64,000 nucleotides of DNA from Arbacia lixula (Eukaryota; Echinodermata; Echinoidea; Arbacioida; Arbaciidae), in NCBI GenBank assembly GCA_963669155.1, contig OZ022581.1:14896335-14960334 (forward strand), read 5' to 3'. The translations under genes and the position numbers were made by a program. Each line of letters opens with the position of its first letter. The stretch's first letter is position 1. Below, piece after piece: positions 44,620 to 57,315 of this stretch. The notes under the pieces were generated by a model. That model was not told where the DNA came from. It was given only the letters and a program-made list of their open reading frames with translations, and did no database searches.

Positions 44620-45299
44620 GTTACGAAAACATCATAAAATAATGGATCATATTTCCAATAGGACTGTAGCTAAAGCGATAATACAAAGAAAACTGAATAA
44701 CTGCTAACGATCAAGTAGGATTGCGATGCTAGCTTCGGTGAGTGGACTGGTGTGCATAGCGCATGCATTAACCGCTACGGTAAATGCGTATGTATATTGT
44801 ACGTGTATGACGAATAATAATCCCGACGTATTGAATTAGGCTATCTGCATCACAATTTGAAAATTGAATGCTCGGGTACGGATTTATTTTGCCAATAACA
44901 AAAGTTCCACCGGATAGATCATCTTTTAATTTTTCGTGATGAAACCTTAATACTGTTTAGTTAACATACTTCCTTTACACGATAATCTAACCGGTGGCAT
45001 TTTTAATATGATTTTTTCAAATCATTTATTTGGATAACGGTCGCGGTTTGCCATTCACTTTGCACGCGTAGGCGAAAGTAGGTGAACCGAGGGAGGCTCG
45101 ATGATTGCGACATATTCTCCATTTTCGGAGAACTTGTTCATCATCCGATAACGGAGAACGGCTCTGACTGTTAATATTGGTTAAAATCTTCCTAAAATAT
45201 TTTTCGGAATACCAAAGATAAAATATTTTAAGGACATTGTATCTTCGGGGAGATAAACTTTTTATCTCTGTGGATTTTCGGAATACCGCCCCTGGATTT

Positions 45300-48200
45300 C
45301 AAGGTCACGTCATGCCCATGACGTCATAAACGAGCAATTTAATGAAAATCTATTGTTGGATATATCTCTAGAACTGGTCATCTATACCTAATGAAATTCG
45401 ACATGCATATTAATGATAAGACAATCGATTGAAATTAATAAAACGCACGCGTACACTATAGGCAAGGAAGTCAAGAAGTTTGCCATAATCACACCCACCC
45501 TTATCCTTTTTTTTACAATGGCGAAAAGAAAGAATTTACAATATCCTCAATATTACAGCTTACAGGTTATGTCTTTATCCAAGAGTGTCTTAAGTAGTTC
45601 ATTGACTATGCCTATGTTAACGCATATTGGAGATACGAGACATATGCAGTATAAAACGTAAATCAACAACATGACATTGTCCGCATGTATAATATATTTT
45701 GCGGTTATCACTATTACTCAAATACGAATGTAAAATTATTCAGTTTGTTTCCTTCCGTGATTTGAGTGTCCGGTTCAAACTAAATCTATCTGTTTGATTT
45801 TGCTAAGATAAATCTGCATCAGCACAACAGATTTACGCCCCCTCCCCCCCTCCCTTTCATGAACACATCATAGGCATATCTACCTCCACACCTAACTCCC
45901 TCAATCTAGGTCGGCATTTGTACATATTGGAGTGCTTAAGCCAGCCTTCACATTCCCTTTTTTAAGTATCCTTACTTCATGTTATAGACCGTTAAACTTC
46001 AACAATGAGAACTTTCTTACAGATCGAGGACCAAAATTAAACCTACAAAGCTACACCGGGTGGGGGAGGGGGCAACCCTCCTCCCCCTCCCCCACGCGTA
46101 CTCCTCTTCTCAGACGTCCGTCTCACACACCCTCGAAATGGCATCTTTTCCAAAAAAAAAAAAAAAAACTTGATTACGCTTTAGTGTGCGTAGCATTGGT
46201 GATGCAAGAAAGGTATCAAATGAAACGTGATGAACATTTAGGACTCCCACTAATTGCAGCAGAAAATGTAAAAACAGAAAAGTCTTCTCTATTACATATC
46301 CAACTTTTCCAAAAATTGTTCTGGTAGAAAGCGGTTTCACCAAATCATTTCAAAGGGACTCCAAGACTACTGTAATTGATCAACACATTTGCTATAAACT
46401 TTGTATCCATAGGTGAAGTGTGACATTGAAAAAAATTACCGACACGACAAATTAAGAATGATATGTTGAGCAATTAAGAGGAAAAGTTTGACCCAGAAAT
46501 TGCTTCTAAAATAACCAGAAACAGCTGTAAAAGAAACAGATTGTTAAAAAAAAAGATCGCTCGTTGAATTGGCAACGTAGATCATAAAACATGCACACCA
46601 TGTGGTTAACGTACCTCTCATACCATCTCATTCAAAAATATGGGAAAGCCAAAAGTTATTTTGTAAATAAAGCCCTTACACGAAGAGGGATACTAATCCT
46701 CAGAGAACAACTGTAATGGTTGCCTTTCCATTTAAGAAAGCCACAGAATTGGAGTTTCACACCAGATGATCAACGTATGATAAAAAAAAAGGTACTGAAT
46801 TGATTTCGAAACAAACCTTCACAGTACTTTTTTTATTTCGTATTTCAGAAAAACAGAGATTTAATAAAACAGACATTAGGTTTGTAATAAACAATGATGT
46901 TTTACAATATAATATTATAAAAAAAAACATTCAAAACACGACAAGGTTCTTTGGAGCTGAGGAAAGGGCTTTGTAAAATTGTAACACATCATACAAATAT
47001 CTGTTTCGTGAAGAAAACACATGGTAGTACCGCCGCAAGGAATATAGTTAGAGTCGTTGAGCACATTATCCATCATTAATTTCGTGGGGGACCAGCTATA
47101 GCCTACTATATATTATACAATATTAATATTTGTTTCAAAGTTGATTGGTTACTGCATAATCATAAACGCAATTTTACCTGGCACTCAAAACAATGAAGGA
47201 AAAAAAATATTAAAATGTGGCACTGAGAAATTATGATACTCGGCAAACAATTCATGTTAACCGGTATCCGACAACACTGAATCTAACCCCAAGCCCCAAA
47301 ATACCTAAGCATGATAGAAACACACCAACAACGGGATACACACATAACCCACTTTACCGTCATTGTGTTTGCTTGTATAGTTCGTGCGTGAAATGCATGA
47401 CGTCTACACAAATACCTCTCAAATAGAGCAAATATGTATGTTGTCATGGTAACAACTTATGAAAACTTTCGAAAGGATTACAATGCAAATTTGATACAGG
47501 ACCAAAGGTAGATAATAAGCTTTTCAAGGTTGCGCGAAAAATTATGATTCATTAGAGCATGCACATCCTGCCCACGGTGGTAGAATGGACAACAACAGGC
47601 ACATTCACGATGTCTAATAGAGCATAGTCTGTACCGAGATCGTGATGAAAGAGAGGATTTACGTAAAGGAAATATTCCACAACATTGTCAAGTATATTCA
47701 ATAACTGATTTAAAATGGTATTCATTCACAAATTAAATTTCATGGCGGCCAAAAGCCGAATCGCGAAATTTTGACAATAACAAACTTTGACTTTTCATTG
47801 ATACGTGTTAATGAATATGATACTTATATAGAATACACGAAATTATCTAAATACATCTAAGAAAATACAACCATGTACAGTTACACAAACGCATTCAAAC
47901 ACACATGCGAACGATTCCCCCCCCCCCCCCCCCCATTTCTGTCGGTGCTGGTGCCGTTTATTATTAGTAGAAATGTGTTTTTCCCCCATATTCTTTATTT
48001 GATTTCATTCACATAATGAAATAAACAATTTCACTTAAAAACGTAGAATTACAAATCCATAAACGTAATATTCATTCGATAAACACAATAAAGCATATGA
48101 CATACCACTTGTATATAAACACAATATGTATGTGCCATATTCTTCCTGAATATGCAACTAATAAATTAGATTCCTGTTAAATAGAATAATAATCATAATA

Positions 48201-48422
48201 ATACTAATAGATATGTATAATAGTAATGATAATAAAGCAATTCCATATTGCATAAAAATGAAATACCCCCCCCCCCGAACATATAAATCCACCCCCACAA
48301 AAAAAATGTAAGTCCACCCCCACCCCCTACACACACACATACACGCTCACATACAAACTGCCACACAAACACAGACTCACACGCACACACACACACACCA
48401 CTCTAACCCTATGTGCTTTTTC
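45300..48422. other. Intergenic part of copy 1, no gene recognised
   Basis: Frames at 45,413-45,661, 45,932-46,327 and 47,217-47,426 are kept in copy 2 but only because the copies are ~99% identical; no domain is visible. A C run of 16 at 47,919 is short in copy 2. Confidence 0.5.
46058..46094. repeat. G-run/C-run hairpin (copy 1)
   Basis: TGGGGGAGGGGG pairs perfectly with CCCCCTCCCCCA across a 10-nt loop. The G arm plus the GGG before it can also form a G-quadruplex. Same in copy 2 at 58,008-58,044. Confidence 0.85.
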
Positions 48423-48990
48423 TTAAAAGGTAACATTATCCCATTTAAACAGATGTAATCCTAACTTGTTTCTTTTTAAAGCAATATCTTTTTCTACATT
48501 CCGATATTCCATTATCTTTTTAAATATTACCTCATGAGATGGAATTACACCTTCCGATCTAAATAAAAAAATAATGTATTTAAAGATAAAAATGATCGTA
48601 TTGAAACATTTTATATTGAGATCGTTTCCCCTGATACCTACATGAATATTAATCCACTCTGCATTTTCAAAATTTATCGCTTCCAAGCTTTCTATAACTT
48701 TTTGCATTAAGGTTTGATATACACAAAATCCAAGAACACATGTTGATACGTTTCTGCCTTAATGCCACAAAAGGAACACTGATTATTTTCAACAAACCCG
48801 AACATAAAAAGGTTTTCTTTTGCATAGATAGCTCCATGTAATAATTCATACTGAAATTCCTTGACTTTTGTTAGAAGTGTTGTACTTCGTGGTCTTAGAA
48901 AAATATCTGTAATCTCTTTCTTCGAAAATGTGAAATCCTGAAGATTATCTTTAATTCGCAAAGTGTATGATTCTTGTAATTTTGTAACAA
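48423..48990 (-). mobile_element. Tx1/L1-like LINE C-terminal remnant (copy 1)
   Basis: Overlapping minus-strand frames carry KEFQYELLHGAIYAKENLFM, NNQCSFCGIKAETYQHVFLD and KYIIFLFRSEG, the layout of the region after the reverse transcriptase in Tx1/L1-type LINEs (FQ.KLLH, CSFC, ET..H.F). Frames shift several times; the reverse transcriptase itself is absent. Confidence 0.75.
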
Positions 48991-49492
48991 ATACTTCATA
49001 CAGCTTTCTGGATGTTACATTTCATTGAAGATTTTTGAAAATATAATGTTACTCAAAGATCTCCCATCCAGAAAGACCACTTTCAGAGACTGGGCGGAAT
49101 GAAAGGATTATGGCCCCCCCCCCCCCCCCCAAAAAACAAAAAAAAAAAATGAAAAAATGAAAAAAATGAAAAAAAAAAAAAAATCCATCATTCCCCCCGC
49201 CCCCTCCCGCTCAGCTACTTCGGGGAGCGATTCCCGCCCTTGTAAGAAGACATTCAATCTCATTGGGGAACTTCTCATTTGAAGAAACTATTGACAAATT
49301 GACCAATCACATGTACAATCAAGCAAAGTCATGTGTGATTACTGGATCATTTAAATCAAGTATGTTTGATTGCAATATTGATGTTCGTCAAGAAGAAAAT
49401 ATTTGCGTTATTTTTAAATGATTTTGAACTGTTCATTTTTGAGAAATTTCAAGGGATAGATATTATTCCTCCTTAAATTAATTCAGCTGCAT

Positions 49493-50477
49493 ATGAAAAA
49501 GGAATTTTTTTATGTACTTCAATTTTTTTTTACTCTACTTTACGCAGATGATACAATAGTTCTTGCAAAATCTGAGAGTGAACTTCAACTTGCACTTGAT
49601 GCGTTATCTCTATACCGTAAAAGGTGGTTGTTACAAGTTAATATACTGATAAAACAAAAGTCGTCTTTTCTCGTGGGAAAGTATGGAAGATTTCAATTTT
49701 AGGTTTGATAATAATGTGGTAGAATTTGTTGATGAATATGTGTATCTTGGTAGGTACCGCCTTTAATTATAATAATACATTTCGCAAAGCACAAATAAAG
49801 CAGCTGAACCAATAAGCAGGAAGGAAAATGTACACTCTTTTGTCGAAAACAGACCAATTTAATTTACCTCTTGATATTCTCTTGGAGTTATTTGATCACA
49901 TTGTTTTACCAATTTTGTTTTATGGAAGCAAAATGTGGGGAGATGGTTTTTTGAATGAACTTGAAAACTGCAAACTGTATGGTTCTTGGTGAACATAAGT
50001 TAGAAATATATGTTGGGAGCAGAAAGATAATTTTCGGTGTAATCTAGTCCACAATGGACGAGGTAAACTGTCTGGCAAAGTATACATTTTTGAAAATTCT
50101 CATGCGAAAACTTATCGAATATTTAAGCAGTCCTTGCATTTTGAGAAATACTTGCTTGACCTCCCCAGAAGAGAGAGAATAATATTATGTCAGTTCAGAT
50201 GTTCCAATCACCACTGTTCGATTGTCTCTGGGAGATATTCGAATACTCCCAGAAATATAAGGTTATGTATACTTTGCCCTCTTCAATCATTAGGAGACGA
50301 ATTTCATTATCTATTTGGATGCCCTTTTTTGCAGACGAAAGAAAGTCATTACTTAGCAGATATTTTAACAAAAGACCAAATACATACAAAATGAAGCAGC
50401 TTTTTAATTCTTTCAATTGTAAAGTGCGCCTGAATCTCGTAAAATTTTATAAAAGGATATCGAATCAATTTCAATAA
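49493..50477 (+). mobile_element. LINE reverse-transcriptase 3' remnant (copy 1)
   Basis: LLYADDTIVLAKSESELQLA shows the YADD active site of a non-LTR reverse transcriptase. Later frames give RKAQIKQLNQ, FYGSKMWGD and a zinc-knuckle-like CILCPLQSLGDEFHYLFGCP. Stops and frameshifts make it non-functional. Endonuclease and 5' reverse transcriptase are missing. Confidence 0.88.
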
Positions 50478-50924
50478 TTACTCTACATTTTACTCAAGAT
50501 GATTTCTGTGTATCAATAACGAATATACGTGTGTTGTTGATTTTCACTTTGATTTTGCTTTTTTGTTTTACTGATTTTCAAAAATATCTTTTGAAGTCGC
50601 CAATAATTTACTTGTGCCGAAAATTGTTTTCTTCTTTTTTTTTTCTTTCTCTTACATTTTTTCTTCTTTTAAAAGTTAGTTTGTCACTTTATACTCAAAT
50701 TAATCCTTCATTTCACTTAATGCAATGAGCTTAAAATCGCTTTCTTGTTAATCACGCTCTGCAAGCGTATTCATCTACCCAAATTGACATCATGATTTAT
50801 TTTCTGTATATATGTTTTGTAAATATTGCAAATGGTATACATCAGTATCATTGTAAAACAGACATGATTATCCCCAATACCTAACAAGGTGACATGGGAT
50901 CAATGAATTGCCATTATCATTATC

Positions 50925-51142
50925 ATTGCCGGTACCCTTAGCCCACTATGGCCTTAGGCTTGATCTAAGTCTAAGGCCTAAGGGTACTGGCAATTTGAGG
51001 GAACTGATTTATTCTTAGCTCGCATGCGTTCTCTTATTCCGAAGACGCAAGTCATGAATGTTCATATTTGAGTCCGGAAATCATGGGGGAATTATTACAA
51101 AATAATGCGAGTTACGAATCAGTACCCTCAAATTGCCGGTAC
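50925..51142. repeat. Foldback structure with TTGCCGGTACCC ends (copy 1)
   Basis: A 70-bp hairpin (50,925-50,994; arms ATTGCCGGTACCCTTAG and GGCCTTAG.CTTGATCTAAG.) is followed by an inverted repeat of GGCAATTTGAGGG at 51,118-51,142. Same in copy 2 at 62,850-63,070. Confidence 0.75.
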
Positions 51143-51489
51143 CCTTTAGGCCCTTAGACCGTCTCTGAAATCTTGATGTTCATTCCACATCGATATGTCC
51201 TCCAGTTCTCTCTATCCTTCTCCAAACATCATCCCATCTCTCTTCTCTGATGTACTACATTTCCAACGTGTATCATTACCCTTCGAACTTGGAGCTAGAA
51301 AATAATATCACGAAGATTTTGCGAGTAGCGCATCCATCAGAATAGGGACGCATGAACATGAGCATTTTTCGGCCCTCTGATGTCTTGTCATGAAAATGTT
51401 ACGTCAGAGGGTGGACAGTACGTGATCAGAGAAGGATGCTCTTCCAGCATATATACTATTGGTCACGTGGAGTGTTTTTAACCAATCAA

Positions 51490-51689
51490 NNNNNNNNNNN
51501 NNNNNNNNNNNNNNNNNNNNNNNNNNNNNNNNNNNNNNNNNNNNNNNNNNNNNNNNNNNNNNNNNNNNNNNNNNNNNNNNNNNNNNNNNNNNNNNNNNNN
51601 NNNNNNNNNNNNNNNNNNNNNNNNNNNNNNNNNNNNNNNNNNNNNNNNNNNNNNNNNNNNNNNNNNNNNNNNNNNNNNNNNNNNNNNNN
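51490..51689. other. Assembly gap, exactly 200 N
   Basis: Round-number placeholder between two contigs; no sequence information. Confidence 1.
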
Positions 51690-52674
51690 TGTGTGGGTGT
51701 GTGTGTGTAAGTGTGTGTTTAAGTGTGTGCGTAACTAAGATGTAGATGTAGCATATTTGATTTAAATCTGATATGCTCGTGACCTTTGGAGCATAAGTGC
51801 CAGCCAGCCAACGCAAACAGCAATCCCTAAATCATCCAACTCTATCAAACAATGTACACGATTAGACATAACTGGTCAGATTGAACACGCACGTTATACT
51901 AACGCGAACCATCGATGCGGTTCATTTAGATTTCCTGAAACAGACTCCTATTAAAGATAAACGTATTATCACTGTCTGAAGAAACACTTTGCTAGGTCAA
52001 TAATATTGTATTCTATCGACTAACAAATATAAACCCATTTACTACGGGTTCCCAGAAACATACCGACCTCGGTTTGTTTTAAATTCTGTATTAAGTACTT
52101 TTTCATTTTATTTGAAAATTATTGGTATGTGCAATTAGTAGTTCAACTATTTAGCTACAGTTCAAGATCATATTTGTGGATTCCTTTGGAGAAAAGTCGT
52201 TTAAGAGGGAGTTTACTCAACATTAAATATCCGTCAAGGCCGGGTCGTGTATTTCTTTTTACACGCAAGCCTGTGGATTTTCGCTATTTATTTCAATGAA
52301 ACCGCTCGGTATGCGACTACGCTCACTCGGCTTGCGAGGTTTCATCATTAGTGTGTTTGCACGCACTGTGTAAATCATACTCACCGCCGTAGGCTTACAC
52401 ATGTACACTGCTACAGTCATCGCACAACAAGTACAAGCAGTCGTTAGTCAAGTTCACCATGTCAATTAATAATTTCGTGCAAATTTTTGGGTGATTTGCT
52501 GCTCTATTCATTTTTGGAAAGGTAATGTATGGTTAATCTGAAAGAACAATGTTGCCATGTTTTTGAAAGCCGGCAAGGGGGCCACATTGGCGTTTCAAAA
52601 AGGCCGCCATTATATGTTTTTTTGCCTGTATTTTCCAATCTAAGCGACCTAGATGATAATTTTTGGAGCCTAAA

Positions 52675-54748
52675 CCCACATTTTTAGGACCGAGGCATTA
52701 AAAATACTTTAACTGCAGTTTTATTGTTTCTAAAATGCTTAGTTTGAAAAGGAAGTCATTTGACACGGAAGAATACATGATATTACGTTGCTTAAACAAA
52801 AATAGAATAGAATAGACAAAAAAAAATGAGCAGCAAGGGTTTTTTGACCAACGGACAAAGTGTAAAGTAAAACTAAAGGTGTTTTTGTCGCATATTTCTT
52901 GTAAAATGAACTATATCATATCAATTGGCATGACATCAGCAATAATGTAGTTGGCACATTTTACTTTAAACACATCTAGTTTTAGGAAAATATTTTTGCA
53001 AAGATGTGTCATTTTTCCATGTTCTTTTTATGTAACATGATTAACGGAAATTCTAGTTCTTATACTGCCCCTAAAAAATTATTTTCATGATTTTTTTTTA
53101 TACTACAAATTAGGTCTAATCTTCAGCTATTGACAGAAAAAAATAAGAAATTAACATCAGTGCATCTTCCTACATCACCCAAATATATTGGAAAAGGTAC
53201 CATAAATATAACGTAGTAAATCATGGAACTGCCCATTATATGCCCAATTATATAGACATGTCAGGGTGACATATTTGCACAACATAAGCCATGGTACATG
53301 TAATTGACAGCAATAATGATTTTCAAAATGGCCCAATGAATCACGCCCCATCCTCATTCATCCATACAATACATGCATGACTATGTAAATTAATGTCAGA
53401 CCCTAATTCGATGAATACATACTTGATGGCATCCCAAAATTATCTCAATACAGTTGTATAAAGGCCGACTTATTATTTTAACGACATATGACTATTTTTA
53501 TCTAACAAAGACTAAGTCGAGTTAAGAGAATAAAAGTTTGTTACATTTCATTTGATACTTGTCGAATATTTAGAGATTTATTAGTAACACTAAAAGTTAG
53601 TACATTAGTGGTCAGGAGATGACCATAAAGCTATCGTTTCAATATGTAACATCCACGAACGCCAGAACCAGTCCGAAAGATATAATGTTTGGAACTATAG
53701 GGATACTAAAAAAAGAAGAAATTTTTGTCCAGAATGAACAGTATATGGTGATTTGTCCGATTTTACACTCACTATTTTTCAAAAACGTTTCGTTATGTTT
53801 TATAAGTCAGTAGATGACCGTCAGCGTGTCATTATGTAACATCCATGCATGTTTTGAAAGATGGAAGAGATGCTAAAATCATCAGAGCATTATCCGCATA
53901 TGACACTCATGAGTGTATGACCTTTTATTCAAGTTTGTCCTTGAAGAGCTCATTTGAAACATTGTGAAAAGGGAAACCACGGCAACATGAAATTAAAACG
54001 TGATACAAGACCATCGGTATTTAATATAGCACGGTCAATTCCTATTTAAAGTGGTTAGATGGACAAAACAAGACTATAATGCTACCTTATATAAACCATA
54101 ACTGGTTGCACCCTGTTTGAACCGAGATACAGAAAAGTATAACAATGGAACAGTGGAAGCAAACCTACCACACAATAGTCTCATAATAAATATCCAACTG
54201 TCTGCGGCGCAAAGCTTCAACAACAGTATTGATAAGAGACCTTTAACAGCCTCCACAATTGTTGGACCATGATAAGCACCGCTATATACTGCATTTGGAT
54301 ATTGTATTAAAAGCGATGGAGCATTGTGTTTATTGCTTGCAAAAGACACCCTTGCATGTGTATGCATATACCTGTAATACATGCATACGGCAACGCTATG
54401 GCTAGCTATGCAGGTCAATGTGAGAACCGAACGAAGTGAGGCAGGGCATGCTCCGATGTTGGGGTTATAATATATTTTATTTGACAAAGTATATCCAGAA
54501 CGCCACAAACGTTTGTCATTACAGGTATGTGCCCCACTTTTCCTCCATCTTTGTGGAAATCATGATGCAGGATGCATAAACATCAGATACATGAATCAAC
54601 ATCTTGCTTCTTTTCTTGGCAAGCAAATTGAAAATGTTCTTTCACGAGAAATAAAATGGTGAAATCATTTTTACAAAAGAAAGCACGGAAAGCGAAGAAA
54701 GAGGAAGAATCTGTACATTGTATTGCTCTGTAATATCAATTTTGTTTG
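52675..54748. other. Segment present only in copy 2
   Basis: AT-rich, no gene recognised. The right part (53,900-54,700) is the reverse complement of 35,700-36,260 and is colinear with the block A relative beyond 54,780, so this looks like ancestral sequence deleted from copy 1 rather than a new insertion. Confidence 0.7.
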
Positions 54749-55408
54749 TGATATGTGAAATATGAAATAAAACTAAACTGAACTGAAAGGACATACAAGG
54801 TAGGTCAAATTTTGTATTTTCTCACTGAAACAAGGTGGAGAATGATATAACAGGGAAAGAACAGTACGATATTATAGACAGTATCCGCATATAACACTCG
54901 AGTGATTGGCACAATTTATGTTGCACATCTTTAGTATGACAATTTATTCAAGTTTGGCCTTTAACAACTCTCTTGGAACGTTTTGAAAAGGAAACCACGT
55001 CCTCCATCAATCAATAGTCTAACTACCCCCCCCCCCCCCCCCCCCCCACTCCCTTCCCGCGGCCGGTTCAGACATTTGAGGGAAGTAAACAAACAAAAAA
55101 GAAGCATTCATTCGTGTGTGGGTGCGGATATCACATATATAATTAGGGTTAACCGATCCATATACTACGCGGTGTGCCGTTGATAGGGTCTATTTACTGA
55201 TTGTCCGTTACTGAATTACTGATCACGCGTACGATGCAGTGTATTGTATGTTTTATTTCATTGATGTCTAAATTATTGCTTGTGAAGCGTACAATGTCCT
55301 GGCTGTTGTCTCCATATTTCGCCATTATTCATCCTGATGCTGTTGTAGTCGGTTCTGGTGACTGAGATATTTGTGGTAAGTCATACCATGTATTGCAGAG
55401 GAACTTAC

Positions 55409-55506
55409 ATTCGTTTCTAAAGTTTATCACACAGGGCAGTCCTGAATGGCAATTCCATTTTCTATCGTAGCTTTGAGGAAACGGACAGTTGGGGTGGAAC
55501 AAGAAG
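55409..55506 (-). CDS. Possible lone cysteine-rich exon (copy 2)
   Basis: Identical to 40,333-40,430, with the same splice-site candidates; see there. Doubtful as a gene. Confidence 0.25.
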
Positions 55507-55559
55507 CTGGAAATCAAGATCTGCATTTACATTTTCATCATCATATCATGATGATGTGA

Positions 55560-55855
55560 GGGCACTGTGGTATAGTGGTGAGAGGCCTTCACTTTCACAG
55601 AGAGATCCTGAGTGCAAGCCCAGCTCCCTTGGACAAGGTGTTTTGCTTATGTTTGAACCCTCTAAACCCAGGTGTAGTAAATGGGTACCTGGCAGAAATA
55701 TAGTATTGCTGATATAATTAGATCAACTAGCTTCTAGCGCTACATACTTATAGCTGCTTGGCTAAAGCCAGGGTAATAATCGAGCGTTTTGGGTATAGTA
55801 CTTCGAACTATATAGGAAAGCGCTATATAAGAACCGATTATTATCATTATTATGA
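55560..55855 (+). mobile_element. tRNA-derived SINE (copy 2)
   Basis: Allelic or duplicate partner of 40,486-40,785 at the same position, with a few substitutions (GAGTGCAAGCCC in the B box) and a small deletion. Confidence 0.88.
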
Positions 55856-56368
55856 TTGTGGGGAAATCAAATCGTACGTTTTTTTCTACCTGTAGGCCCA
55901 CACGTATTTGTATCCCGGATCTTTGGTTGCAACCTCATATTCTAAGGCATAACCATTCTTCCATTTTCTATCTTCCATTTTCTATTCTTCCATTTTCTAT
56001 TCTACGGCATAACCATGATACCACATGATCGTCCTATAAGATAAAAAAAAATCACCCACTTTTCGCGCTGTTTCAAGAAATTTTTTCGCAATCTCTACCT
56101 CTCTTTAAAAAAAAAATAACAATTAGGCACCAATTTTACCCCCTTATTCTACAATAACATTTAAAGTACACTTTTCCAAAATAATTAAACCTTTTGCAAC
56201 ATTTCAAGGACACAAACACGCACACTATTTCATGATTTCACACTTTTGTTGCAAGTAGTGGAAGATTTACCTCTTTTTACGCTATAGATTGACTGCACTA
56301 CAACGATCTTGCTTCTAAAAGCAGCCGAACATAGAACGAACTGGACAAACATAGGCCGGGAGCCCAGG

Positions 56369-57004
56369 GGGGGGGGGGGGGGGCATTCCGAAAACGAACT
56401 TAGGAAAAAATTTATTGTATCTCAGGGACTTAGGAAAAATTTTATATTTTGGTATTCCGAAAAGCCAACTTACAATAAAAGATAAAATTTTTATTCAAAT
56501 GAGCTAGAGATAAAATTTTTATGTAAATGAGCCTCCGAGATAAAATTTTTATGCAAATGAGCTAAATCGGTATTCTGAAATGCACTTAGGAAAAAAAGTT
56601 AGGATAAAAGATAAAACTGCTCCCAAGCAATTTTATCTCCGGACGTACGCGCCTAGGCCCATAGCATTACCTGCAAAAATAATTCGCGCATTCAACTGTT
56701 TGCACATAGGCACATCAAATGCAATAAGGCACGCTGATAGACATTTGATGCGCAATGTCCCTTTCAGTTTCATGACATCACACACAATCAGCTTGATGGT
56801 GTTAACTGTTAATGTATGCAAAAGACATGAAAGGACGTTTATTACTGGCTGCATCTGGGCTAGGAGCGCAGGGCATGCGCTCATTAATATTGGTTAAAAT
56901 CTTCCTAAAATATTTTTCGGAATATCAAAGATAAAATATTATAAGGACATTGTATCTTCGGGGAGATAAACTTTTTATCTCTGTGGATTTACGGAACACC
57001 GCCC
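56369..57004. mobile_element. Internally deleted Harbinger-type element (copy 2)
   Basis: Same element as 41,478-45,291 but lacking 41,968-45,175. The junction ATTAAT/ATTGG has a TTAAT match at both breakpoints. The left terminus is replaced by a G run (56,367-56,383), and about 190 bp of flank seen in copy 1 are missing there. Confidence 0.8.
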
Positions 57005-57089
57005 CTGGATTTCAAGGTCATGTCATGCCCATGACGTCATAAACGAGCAATTTAATGAAAATCTATTATTGGATATATTTCTAGAACTG

Positions 57090-57315
57090 GGGCGGTATTC
57101 CGAAAATCCACAGAGATAAAAAAAAAAAAAAAAAAATCTCGGAGGCTCATTTACATAAAAATTTTATCTCTAGCTCATTTGAATAAAAAAAATATCTTTT
57201 ATTGTAAGTTGGCTTTTCGGAATACCAAAAGATAAAATTTTTCCTAAGTCCCTGAGATACAATAAAAATTTTCCTAAGTTCGTTTTCGGAATACCCCCCC
57301 CCCCCCCCCCCCACC
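57090..57315. mobile_element. 226-bp Harbinger-type MITE, only in copy 2
   Basis: Begins GGGCGGTATTCCGAAAAT and ends TTCGTTTTCGGAATACCC with a C run, flanked by CTG on both sides (57,087-57,089 and 57,316-57,318). It is inverted with respect to the neighbouring element. Copy 1 has the uninterrupted site AGAACTGGTCAT at 45,370-45,381. Confidence 0.88.

Larger units (their letters stand above)
41478..45291. mobile_element. PIF/Harbinger-type DNA transposon, 3.8 kb (copy 1)
   Basis: GGGCGGTATTCCGAAAA at the left is exactly inverted at the right (17 bp), and CTG is repeated outside both ends (41,475-41,477 and 45,292-45,294). Ends of this type with a 3-bp duplication fit the PIF/Harbinger superfamily; the classical duplication is TWA, so CTG is a variant. 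No DDE nuclease or Myb-like gene is recognised. A second inverted-repeat element is nested inside (42,063-44,199). Confidence 0.8.
38678..51489 (+). repeat. Duplicated block, copy 1 (12.8 kb)
   Basis: Matches 51,690-63,415 end to end in the same orientation: GGTGTGTGTGTGTAAGTG at the left, GTGTTTTTAACCAATCAA at the right. In stretches I compared by eye (45,480-45,720 and 40,200-40,450) about 1% of bases differ. Differences are mainly indels: 41,968-45,175 only here, a 2.07-kb segment only in copy 2. Confidence 0.95.

Noticed and set aside
45932..46327. 131-codon frame conserved in both copies
   Set aside because: Conservation reflects the duplication itself, and the frame differs at the A run (58,100), showing no constraint.
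51436..51816. Open frames running through the N block
   Set aside because: The middle is unknown sequence; the ends are intergenic and microsatellite.
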